Shown here one piece after another: positions 1 through 4,870 of a stretch of DNA of 7,259 bases. A model generated the notes under the pieces. The model saw only the letters and a program-made list of their open reading frames with translations, ran no database searches and was not told the DNA's origin. The stretch is from an archaeon (GTDB lineage Archaea > Micrarchaeota > Micrarchaeia > Norongarragalinales > SBBD01), in NCBI GenBank assembly GCA_005239845.1, contig SBBD01000145.1:1-7259 (forward strand). The letters are read 5' to 3'. The position numbers and the translations under genes are program-made. The stretch's first letter is position 1. Each line of letters starts with the position of its first letter.

Positions 1-81
1 CTTGTAAAGGGGAAGCCCTTGTTGCCTGGAATCCTTTCTTCCTGCTTGCCTCTTTTTCCTTCTTGTTTTCATTCCATTCAT
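1..81 (-). CDS. possible 5' end of a further operon gene, cut by the window edge
   Basis: An ATG 11 bp after the stop of the DUF2933-like gene opens a frame that runs without a stop to base 1 (27 codons). The visible N-terminus is strongly basic (KTRRKKRQAGRK) and then reads GLPLYK. The only upstream signal is a weak AGG directly before the ATG. A second in-frame ATG lies three codons later. The tight spacing fits the operon, but 27 codons are too few to identify a family, and the frame could be open by chance. Nothing else is visible in bases 1-92. Confidence 0.3.
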   Translation of the reverse strand, partial: MNGMKTRRKKRQAGRKDSRQQGLPLYK

Positions 82-92
82 CCTATTATCCA

Positions 93-308
93 TTAATGGC
101 ACGCTTTTTTCCCACTTGGAACTCGTTTGGTTTCGTGCATGTCTTTCATCATCCAGGCCATCACGAGCGGGCAGAGAAGCAGTATGGCCCACGAATAGCT
201 CTTGACATCAAACCCGAACCAAAAAAGCGCGGCGACCAGCAGCAAGGGAATCGCACAACACAAAGCCATCATGGCCGCGTGGTTCTTCTTGAGTTCCTGC
301 CAGTTCAT
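93..308 (-). CDS. small two-helix membrane protein, DUF2933-like
   Basis: This 71-aa protein has two hydrophobic segments, about residues 11-33 and 38-54. The first starts MMALCCAIPLLL and the second contains LLLCPLVMAWMM. The arrangement of a CC-x2-P helix and an LCPL-x3-MM helix ending in a Met/His tail (KDMH) matches what I recall of DUF2933, short membrane proteins often found in heavy-metal resistance clusters; their function is not established. Potential metal ligands are His10, Cys17, Cys18, Cys46, Met53, Met54, Met57, His58 and the terminal Cys70-His71. A GGGTG SD lies upstream of the ATG, and the zinc-ribbon gene ends 49 bp upstream, so it is probably co-transcribed. The family call rests on pattern memory only. 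Confidence 0.7.
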   Translation of the reverse strand: MNWQELKKNHAAMMALCCAIPLLLVAALFWFGFDVKSYSWAILLLCPLVMAWMMKDMHETKRVPSGKKACH

Positions 309-357
309 TTACGCGAGCACCCTGTTTTTTGTACGGATTTTTCAGCTGTCTTCGGCG

Positions 358-483
358 TCACCCGGTGGCCGCCTTGCTTTTCTGCTTGATTTTTTCACGC
401 ACTTGCCTTGCCTCGCAGTCGTAACAGTACGGAATGTCGTCGCAGCAGTTGAAGAACACTTTTCCGCAGCTTTTGCATCTCAT
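358..483 (-). CDS. 41-aa zinc-ribbon-like small protein
   Basis: This short frame starts MRCKSCGKVFFNCCDD, continues IPYCYDCEARQ and ends in a Lys-rich helix-like tail. It has six Cys in 41 residues: CxxC (Cys3, Cys6), CC (Cys13, Cys14) and CxxC (Cys20, Cys23). Two CxxC knuckles 13 residues apart are what a minimal rubredoxin-like or zinc-ribbon fold needs to hold one Zn or Fe; the extra CC pair could bind a second metal or be redox-active. A GGTGA SD sits 9 bp before the ATG, and the gene fills most of the gap between the CcdA-like and DUF2933-like genes, which supports it being real. There is no signal peptide, so it should be cytosolic, on the inner side of the CcdA-like transporter. The specific function is unknown. 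Confidence 0.72.
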   Translation of the reverse strand: MRCKSCGKVFFNCCDDIPYCYDCEARQVREKIKQKSKAATG

Positions 484-539
484 AGCTCCCTTTCACCAAC
501 ACGAGTTCTCATCGCCTTGCCGCCCTTTTTTCAATTCTT

Positions 540-1223
540 TCACAGCACGCCACCGTACAAAATGTACAACCCCAGCGCCACCATCCCTATGCCGAGCACG
601 GTCTTGAACGCGTTCAAGTTCCTTTTCTCCATGCGCTCCATCCACTCCACGACTTTCTCGTTCGAGGAAAACACGAGCGCGAGAATGAGCGGCATGACGA
701 ACATGACGTTGTAGAGCAAGAGGTAGAACACGCCGTCCCAGAACGTCGTGCTTGCGGAGACGAGCCCCAATACGGCTACGTACAATCCTCCCACGCACGG
801 GAACGCGCACAAACCCACCAAGAACCCTGCCCCCCATGCGGCTGGAGTGGTGGCCTTGCGGAGGGTTTCATCCACGTTTCTCGCGAGCGCGAGCCCCGGC
901 AGCTTGAAGGGAAAACCAAGCTTCTTCGACGCTACTGCCAAAAGATTCAGTGCACCCACTAGAATCAGCAGGCTGGCCCCCAATTGGGCCATGAAGTGCC
1001 CCGGGAACAACGCGAACACTTTCAAAATCCCGAGCCCAATCAGGAAATAGGCAAGAAACACTCCGATGATGTACGCCCAGCCCATTCCGAGGATCTGGGC
1101 GCGCGTGCGCTTGATGGAGAAGAGGAAGGCGATGAAGAACAAGAGCACCGCAAACCCGCACGGGTGCAGGCCGTCCAGAAACCCTCCCACAAGGACGAGC
1201 GGAACCAAGGAAAGGGGATCCAT
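540..1223 (-). CDS. CcdA/DsbD-type membrane thiol-disulfide electron transporter
   Basis: This 227-aa polytopic membrane protein has about six hydrophobic helices (roughly residues 4-33, 42-65, 68-96, 128-158, 160-185 and 205-225), the usual size and layout of CcdA. The family's two redox cysteines appear at equivalent places: Cys22 in GLHPCGFA in the first helix and Cys143 in FPCVGG in the fourth, with an extra Cys139. Known role of the family: electrons from cytosolic thioredoxin pass across the membrane to an exported thioredoxin-like partner, keeping outside cysteines reduced. The gene directly upstream encodes such a partner, with only 15 bp between them. The start is supported by a GGAGGG SD 8 bp before the ATG. 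The family is confident; the inferred substrate is the thioredoxin-fold protein and through it the Cys-rich exported proteins of this operon. Confidence 0.88.
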   Translation of the reverse strand: MDPLSLVPLVLVGGFLDGLHPCGFAVLLFFIAFLFSIKRTRAQILGMGWAYIIGVFLAYFLIGLGILKVFALFPGHFMAQLGASLLILVGALNLLAVASKKLGFPFKLPGLALARNVDETLRKATTPAAWGAGFLVGLCAFPCVGGLYVAVLGLVSASTTFWDGVFYLLLYNVMFVMPLILALVFSSNEKVVEWMERMEKRNLNAFKTVLGIGMVALGLYILYGGVL

Positions 1224-1238
1224 GTTTTTTTCCCTCCA

Positions 1239-1823
1239 TTACCCGAACTTGAAGATGACGAAAAGAGGAACCAAAACGACGAGGGCTGCCACTACCCACG
1301 TGGGAATGCCTCCGCTGGTCGCCGTTTGTCCTCCTTCTGAAACCACGTTTCCGCTTGTGGCACACTCCGCAATTTGCTGTTCTGCCTTGCACTCCTTGAC
1401 CTTGCCTTTTTCGTTCATGAGCGAGTACGGTTCAGGCTGTCCCGTCATGCTGTCCAAATAAACGACCATTTTCTCGGAAGAGGGGCTTTGGAGAAACGTT
1501 TTCACTTTTTCCACGGGAACGTGGCCCTCGAACAAGTACTTGCCATCCACTACAGCGACCATGTGTCCCTGCATCGTGAAGGGGACGTTGAACGATTCCT
1601 GCAGACGGGCAAGCTCCTCCCGCACCTGCAAGTCGTTCACGAATTCCTTTTCCACAATATTGGTGACTCCCAGCTCTGTCAACGCCGCCTTCAATTCAAC
1701 CAAGTAGGGACCGCAGTGGCCGCAGCCCTCATTCTTGTAGACTACGGCTTGAGAAACAGCCGTTGCTTGAACTGAAAAAACGACGACTAAAACCAAAGCG
1801 AGCGTCCCCAATCCTTTCCTCAT
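1239..1823 (-). CDS. exported, C-terminally anchored thioredoxin-fold protein (CGHC)
   Basis: This 194-aa protein has a basic N-terminus and hydrophobic signal/anchor (about 1-24), then a thioredoxin fold beginning VVYKNEGCGHCGPY with active-site Cys34 and Cys37. The cis-proline is expected at Pro81 (NVPFT). A Ser/Gly/Thr-rich linker (about 155-170) leads to a C-terminal membrane helix (about 176-191) ending KFG. A second Cys pair, Cys145 and Cys154, lies between domain and linker. The domain should sit outside the membrane and act as a thiol reductase or disulfide carrier, re-reduced by the CcdA-like protein encoded 15 bp downstream. The start is the ATG at 1823, because GGTAGGTG lies 6 bp before it. 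The in-frame GTG at 1832 falls inside that SD, so the 197-aa version is unlikely. Confidence 0.85.
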   Translation of the reverse strand: MRKGLGTLALVLVVVFSVQATAVSQAVVYKNEGCGHCGPYLVELKAALTELGVTNIVEKEFVNDLQVREELARLQESFNVPFTMQGHMVAVVDGKYLFEGHVPVEKVKTFLQSPSSEKMVVYLDSMTGQPEPYSLMNEKGKVKECKAEQQIAECATSGNVVSEGGQTATSGGIPTWVVAALVVLVPLFVIFKFG

Positions 1824-1883
1824 GCACGACACCTACCTAAAAGCCAGAAGTTCGACTAGCATTGCCTGTTGTTTCCTCATGCA
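1815..1883 (-). repeat. 12-bp direct repeat spanning the thioredoxin gene start
   Basis: TGCATGAGGAAA occurs twice on the minus strand, at 1872-1883 and 1815-1826, exactly 57 bp (19 codons) apart. The downstream copy carries the ATG used by the thioredoxin gene. The upstream copy opens a 15-codon frame (1833-1880) in the same phase, closed by a TAG embedded in the SD of the real gene. It may be a local duplication of the start region or a small leader frame. Confidence 0.4.
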
Positions 1884-1902
1884 AGACCCTTTTTTCGGAC
1901 AC

Positions 1903-2163
1903 TTAGCAGCCGCCGACTTGGCTCGGGAGGTTTGCGATGTTTGCCGGGACCTGCACGTTTCCTTGCGGGGGAACTGCAGCCGCTCCTGAAGAGCCCGTTG
2001 TCGGCGTTTGGCTCAAGGGAGCGGCCGCAGTAAGCTTTACTTCCTTGATGCTGGAGGAAAGGCCTCCCAGTTTTCCGGAAAGGCTCGACAGTTGCCATCC
2101 CTGCACCAACGAAACAACCAACACGATTCCCAGCAACACCGACACCACGAAATCCTTGTTCAT
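1903..2163 (-). CDS. tiny membrane-anchored protein ending NLPSQVGGC
   Basis: I do not recognise this 86-aa protein. It has one N-terminal membrane helix (about 5-22), a short Ser/Lys/Leu helix-like stretch (24-43), a flexible Ala/Pro/Ser/Thr/Gln/Gly-rich linker (46-77) and the terminal nonapeptide NLPSQVGGC, with Cys86 as last residue and only cysteine. The same nine residues end the 271-aa protein encoded two genes upstream. With MNKD before the helix, the linker and tag should face outside. There is no other domain, so it looks like a tether whose working part is the terminal Cys, perhaps a metal ligand, a disulfide partner of the exported thioredoxin, or a processing or attachment site; all three are inference. 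SD GGTGA lies 6 bp from the ATG, and the previous gene's stop overlaps the leader region. Confidence 0.8.
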   Translation of the reverse strand: MNKDFVVSVLLGIVLVVSLVQGWQLSSLSGKLGGLSSSIKEVKLTAAAPLSQTPTTGSSGAAAVPPQGNVQVPANIANLPSQVGGC

Positions 2164-2177
2164 CCTACTTCACCTTC

Positions 2178-2702
2178 TTATTGCCCGCCCACCTTTTCGT
2201 GCATTTTTTGACATTCCTCCCACGACGCTTCCGCGTCCTCTGCGTGCATTCGCTCGTGCATCGCTTTCATTTCATCCAGTTCCTCTTCTGCAAGGTTTCC
2301 GCTCCCCTCATTGCCGTGCATGGCGTCGTGCATCTCCTGCATGGCTGCCGGCATTTCTTCCTTACCCGCTTGGCCATTTCCGTGCATGGCTGTGTGCATC
2401 CTCCCCATTCCTCCGCTTCCGTGCATGGCTTGATGCATTCGTTCCAGACTTCCTTCCCTTGTCGTGCTTGCCTGCATGGTCCTGTGCATTTCTTCCATTC
2501 CCTCGCTGGCCATGCCGGCCCCCATGCTTCCGTGAACCTGGAGCCTTCCGTCGCTTGCCGTTCCCACCGTGATGGGGCTCTGTCCCATTCCCCTCATGGC
2601 TCCTGCGATTGCCGGGCCATGCGCCTGAACGAGAACGGTTGCAAGCAGCAGCACGAAAACGCCGCCCGCGACTACGGTCTTATTAACGGCATTCACGTTC
2701 AT
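2178..2702 (-). CDS. exported Met/His-rich repeat protein, probable copper/silver-binding
   Basis: This 174-aa protein has a hydrophobic signal (about 9-27, ending VLVQAHG) and a mature part very rich in Met and His. There are ten Met-His dipeptides between residues 72 and 168, including three copies of MH-x-AMHG (residues 89-95, 102-108 and 124-130) and related MHERMH (148-153). Met/His clusters of this kind bind Cu(I)/Ag(I) in exported copper-resistance proteins, so sequestration or handover of copper outside the membrane is the likely role; direct homology was not checked. The only Cys is Cys164, near the end. The protein ends KVGGQ, close to the QVGGC ends of both operon neighbours but lacking the Cys. 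SD GAGGTGA lies 6 bp before the ATG; 20 bp separate it from the upstream gene. No fold is evident; the acidic C-terminal third (137-163) is probably helical. Confidence 0.82.
   Translation of the reverse strand: MNVNAVNKTVVAGGVFVLLLATVLVQAHGPAIAGAMRGMGQSPITVGTASDGRLQVHGSMGAGMASEGMEEMHRTMQASTTREGSLERMHQAMHGSGGMGRMHTAMHGNGQAGKEEMPAAMQEMHDAMHGNEGSGNLAEEELDEMKAMHERMHAEDAEASWEECQKMHEKVGGQ
2314..2438 (-). repeat. in-frame 20-bp repeats encoding MHxAMHG
   Basis: Three near-identical 20-bp units lie at 2314-2333, 2380-2399 and 2419-2438, each reading CCGTGCATGGC on the plus strand followed by a variable part ending TGCAT. They are 66 and 39 bp apart, both multiples of three, so each encodes the same Met-His motif. 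They are coding repeats of the Met/His-rich gene, probably from internal duplication. Confidence 0.7.
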
Positions 2703-2722
2703 TCTGCTTCACCTCTTGACTT

Positions 2723-3538
2723 TCAACACCCTCCCACTTGGCTTGGCAAGTTCGCGGCACCGCCTGTGCTACTGGCCTGCAGCCCCTTCCCTCCCCGGTA
2801 GAGGTTGGACCCGATGTTGATTTGCGTCAGCTCGATGCCGTTTTCCTGCAAGAGCGACGCCCTTTTTACGGTGTCCTTCGGGAAGGAGAGGGCCTTGATT
2901 TTGCCTACTTCCTCCAACATTTGGTCATCCGTCCAGTCCCCGTGCTTCGTGATGAGATACTTCAAGAGCCCGCGCATGGCGAACGAATGCGCGCATCCGC
3001 ACGCCGCTTGCCCATTCGGGAACACGAGCGTCTGCGCACCGCAACAGTACTCGCAGGCAATCATCGAGCCGATTTTCACGTAGCGCTCGTTCTGCTTCGC
3101 ATCCGCCAATCCTTTCCCGTCATCCAGCTTCGCCAGAACGCCCAGTGCCTTGACCGGGTCGTCGAAACTGATGCCCAGTTCGCTCCCATAAACGTCAGGC
3201 ACTCCCGTAGGAATCACTTTAGCCACCAACGCATTCAAGTCCGTGGAAGTTCCCGTGCTGATGGGTTGCGAGGCGGATTGCGTGGCGGGAGGCTGCGTTG
3301 CCGGCTGTCCGGATCCCGCCACTGGAAGGGGTTGAGAGAAGCTAGCCATCTGCGCCATGTGGTCCGTCATGCTTTGAGAGACCATGGCGGATTGCGCTTG
3401 CAGGCTGCCAATGGTTAACTGGTTGAACGCCAGCATGCCTGCGATCAACACGATGAAAACGTAGTGCACCGTGCGCGGGCTGATATTGATTTCATCCTCC
3501 TTTCTCGTTTCCTGTGCTTTGTGCGGTTCCGTTTGCAT
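2723..3538 (-). CDS. membrane-anchored Cys-rich protein ending NLPSQVGGC, first gene of the operon
   Basis: This 271-aa protein has a charged N-terminus (1-23), a single membrane helix (about 24-42), a low-complexity Gln/Pro/Ser/Thr/Ala linker (about 50-98) and a globular domain (about 99-255). The domain centre is Cys-rich: CEYCCGA (Cys162, 165, 166), then ACGCAHS (Cys180, 182, His184), followed by a conserved-looking helix MRGLLKYLITKHGD. This five-Cys/one-His cluster should bind metal or undergo thiol chemistry outside the membrane. I recall similar uncharacterised CxYCCG...CGCAH proteins from DPANN archaea, but no function. The C-terminus is NLPSQVGGC, with Cys271 last. The start is the ATG at 3538, preceded at 4 bp by GGGTGAGG; the in-frame GTG at 3550 lies within that SD. 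It sits directly behind the TTTATAAA promoter and TTACA-N5-TGTAA operators, so it should be repressed by the divergent BlaI-family protein. Confidence 0.82.
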   Translation of the reverse strand: MQTEPHKAQETRKEDEINISPRTVHYVFIVLIAGMLAFNQLTIGSLQAQSAMVSQSMTDHMAQMASFSQPLPVAGSGQPATQPPATQSASQPISTGTSTDLNALVAKVIPTGVPDVYGSELGISFDDPVKALGVLAKLDDGKGLADAKQNERYVKIGSMIACEYCCGAQTLVFPNGQAACGCAHSFAMRGLLKYLITKHGDWTDDQMLEEVGKIKALSFPKDTVKRASLLQENGIELTQINIGSNLYRGGKGLQASSTGGAANLPSQVGGC

Positions 3539-3565
3539 GTCCTCACCCACCTGTTTTCAAAAGCT

Positions 3566-3580
3566 TTACAATTGTTGTAA
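3566..3580. promoter_or_regulatory. operator 1, TTACA-N5-TGTAA
   Basis: A perfect inverted repeat, TTACA-ATTGT-TGTAA, lies about 25-30 bp downstream of the minus-strand TATA box, over the predicted transcription start of the Cys-rich operon. Bound repressor here would block initiation. The half-sites TACA/TGTA are those known for BlaI/MecI and CopY, whose gene lies alongside; the N5 spacer is wider than the N2 I recall for the bacterial operators. Confidence 0.72.
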
Positions 3581-3598
3581 CACTAATTTTCATAAAAC

Positions 3599-3606
3599 TT
3601 TATAAA
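3599..3606 (-). promoter_or_regulatory. TATA box of the minus-strand thiol/metal operon
   Basis: TTTATAAA is a strong archaeal TATA-type element. Transcription on the minus strand should start about 25 bp downstream, near 3573-3578, inside operator 1, leaving a leader of about 35-40 nt with the SD at its end. The box is self-complementary, but the plus-strand genes have a better placed box at 3657-3665. Confidence 0.65.
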
Positions 3607-3613
3607 CCTTCCG

Positions 3614-3628
3614 TTACATGGTTTGTAA
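3614..3628. promoter_or_regulatory. operator 2, TTACA-N5-TGTAA
   Basis: A second perfect inverted repeat, TTACA-TGGTT-TGTAA (extended by a matching G/C pair), has the same half-sites and the same 5-bp spacer as operator 1. Its centre is 48 bp away, on the other side of the TATA box, where the TFB contact region of the minus promoter would be. The two sites therefore bracket the promoter. It could also affect the divergent regulator promoter from upstream. Confidence 0.72.
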
Positions 3629-3656
3629 CGCTTAGCTTTTCGTTGTAATGGTAACC

Positions 3657-3665
3657 TATTTATAC
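3657..3665 (+). promoter_or_regulatory. TATA box of the regulator-protease operon
   Basis: TATTTATAC is centred 37 bp before the regulator ATG at 3698. Initiation about 25 bp downstream would give a short leader of about ten nucleotides. An isolated half-site, TTGTAA at 3643-3648, lies just upstream and could allow weak autoregulation, but no matching second arm at the operator spacing is present. Confidence 0.55.
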
Positions 3666-3697
3666 TTGAACCCTCCGAAAGGAAAAAGGGATTCTTC

Positions 3698-4087
3698 ATG
3701 AAGACGGTGGGCCGCGTGCTGAAAAGCGATGCTTCTTCCGAGGGGCTTACTTCGATGCTCAGTCCGCTGGAGGCCGACGTGTGCCAGGTGCTCTGGAGGA
3801 ACTGCGTGCACGGCCGCAAGATGCGCGTGCGCGAAATCCATGCGAAGCTCAGCGACCGCCGCATGGCTCTCACCAGCGTGGCCGTGATCCTGGACCGCTT
3901 GTACAAGCAGGGCCTCGTGGGCCGCGAAGCCGGCACGGGGCGCGGGGGCGTGTATTATTTGTACTACCCCAAGGCCTCGAAAGAGCAGGTGGAACATTCG
4001 CTGCTGGACAGTGCCGTCAACAAGCTCATCCGAAGTTTCGGGCCTTCCGCCGTGTCGTATTTCAACGAGCGTTTTTCCAAAAAATAG
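3698..4087 (+). CDS. BlaI/MecI/CopY-family winged-helix repressor
   Basis: This 129-aa protein begins its DNA-binding domain at LSPLEADVCQVLW (residues 21-33), the family's typical first helix. VREIHAKL, then ALTSVAVILDRLYKQGLV (57-74) as recognition helix, then a wing ending GVYYLYYP (84-91) follow. Residues 94-127 form the dimerisation helices. Length and layout match BlaI/MecI/CopY (Penicillinase_R) repressors. CopY's C-terminal CxC pairs are absent and the protein ends NERFSKK; the only cysteines, Cys29 and Cys36, lie in the first helix region. Release may therefore depend on proteolysis by the downstream membrane peptidase, as in BlaI-BlaR1, rather than on direct copper binding. Two matching palindromes in the divergent promoter are its probable targets. 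A purine-rich SD (GGAAAAAGGG) precedes the ATG. Confidence 0.87.
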   Translation: MKTVGRVLKSDASSEGLTSMLSPLEADVCQVLWRNCVHGRKMRVREIHAKLSDRRMALTSVAVILDRLYKQGLVGREAGTGRGGVYYLYYPKASKEQVEHSLLDSAVNKLIRSFGPSAVSYFNERFSKK

Positions 4088-4096
4088 GTTCTTCGC

Positions 4097-4852
4097 ATGC
4101 TGGACTTCCTGAGCAGCCACGTGCCTTGCCTGGCTTCCTTCCTGTCGAATCCCTATTTCGTAGGCTTGTCGTTGCTTTCGTTTGTTCTTGCGTTCTTTTC
4201 CTTCCTGTACCTGCGCCGCGAGGGCAAGTCGTTGAAGCGAAAAGTGGCATTCGCTTACGGGCACGTGGCGTTCCTCGCTTTTCCCTTCGTGTTGTTCCTC
4301 TACACCATGTCGTGCACGGCACTGCCTACCGCCTGCCAGGGCATGGACTGGATGGAATCGGCGGCCCTCATCCTGCCGGCAACGCTCCTGGTTTCCTTGT
4401 TGAGCGGCCTGGTGGCCGTTCCCTTACTGCTCGCGGCTTCCGCGAAAAGCCGGCGCTACCATGGTCCGGAAGCGCAATGGCTGCAAGACAAGGCTCGTTT
4501 TCTTGGCGTCAAGCCCCCGCGCCTGTATTTGGTGGATGAAGCCAAGCCTCAAGCTTTTTCGTTCTCTTCCTTGTTCAGCGCCGTCTTCGTCTCGCTGGGC
4601 GCGTTCGAGCTGCTCTCCAAAAAAGAAAAAGAGGCCGTGCTGCTGCACGAGCTGGGGCACGTCAAGACCGGCGCTTCATCGCTCAAGTTTTCCGCACTCC
4701 TGCTGAAGCTCTTGACGCCGCAGGCCGCGCACGCGTTCCACGAAGCCCTTTCCGCGGAAGAAAAAAAGGCGGACGAGTTTGCCGCAAGCGTTCAGGGAAC
4801 GCGTGCGCACCTCGAGTCCGCCCGCCGCAAGTTTGAGGCGTTCGACCGTTAG
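4097..4852 (+). CDS. membrane zinc metallopeptidase, M48/M56 (HtpX/BlaR1) type
   Basis: This 251-aa protein has three membrane helices (about 20-38, 50-72 and 88-114) followed by a protease domain. It contains LLHELGHVKT, with zinc ligands His184 and His188 and catalytic Glu185, and the likely third ligand Glu222 in EEKKADEFAA, the spacing seen in M48 gluzincins. It starts 9 bp after the repressor stop without a clear SD, so translation is probably coupled. The BlaI-type gene plus membrane metallopeptidase arrangement is that of BlaI-BlaR1 and MecI-MecR1, where the peptidase relieves repression. No C-terminal ligand-binding domain is present; sensing might use the helices or the outside loop around residues 73-87, which has Cys73 and Cys80. 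M48 (HtpX-like) and M56 (BlaR1-like) cannot be told apart by eye. Confidence 0.82.
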   Translation: MLDFLSSHVPCLASFLSNPYFVGLSLLSFVLAFFSFLYLRREGKSLKRKVAFAYGHVAFLAFPFVLFLYTMSCTALPTACQGMDWMESAALILPATLLVSLLSGLVAVPLLLAASAKSRRYHGPEAQWLQDKARFLGVKPPRLYLVDEAKPQAFSFSSLFSAVFVSLGAFELLSKKEKEAVLLHELGHVKTGASSLKFSALLLKLLTPQAAHAFHEALSAEEKKADEFAASVQGTRAHLESARRKFEAFDR

Positions 4853-4870
4853 CCTCTCTGCGCCCTGGCC

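Noticed and set aside
1824..1832. GTG start at 1832 for the thioredoxin gene
   Set aside because: The GTG is part of the SD (GGTAGGTG) of the ATG at 1823, which has ideal spacing.
2314..2438. Repeated CCGTGCATGGC units as a CRISPR or regulatory repeat array
   Set aside because: Spacing is irregular (66 and 39 bp) but always a multiple of three, and the repeats encode MHxAMHG within a good gene.
1903..2749. NLPSQVGGC read as a sortase/LPXTG signal or a lipoprotein lipobox
   Set aside because: No hydrophobic helix and basic tail follow the motif, and the Cys is the last residue rather than following an N-terminal signal peptide.
1937..2801. Long plus-strand open frames (1937-2572 and 2181-2801) rich in Pro, His, Phe and Arg
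   Set aside because: They lie antisense to three minus-strand genes that have SDs, signal or anchor helices and shared tags. Their composition is that of a GC-rich antisense shadow, and no SD precedes them.
3539..3550. GTG start at 3550 for the 271-aa protein
   Set aside because: The GTG lies in the GGTGGGTGAGG SD tract; the ATG at 3538 is properly spaced from it.
3698..4087. Direct assignment of the repressor as CopY
   Set aside because: The C-terminal CxC metal-binding pairs of CopY are absent, so only the wider BlaI/MecI/CopY family is supported.
3656..4539. Long open frames over the repressor and peptidase genes (minus 3656-4264, plus 3781-4539)
   Set aside because: The BlaI-type and HELGH motifs identify the true frames. 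The alternatives are Arg/Pro/Gly-rich without domains.
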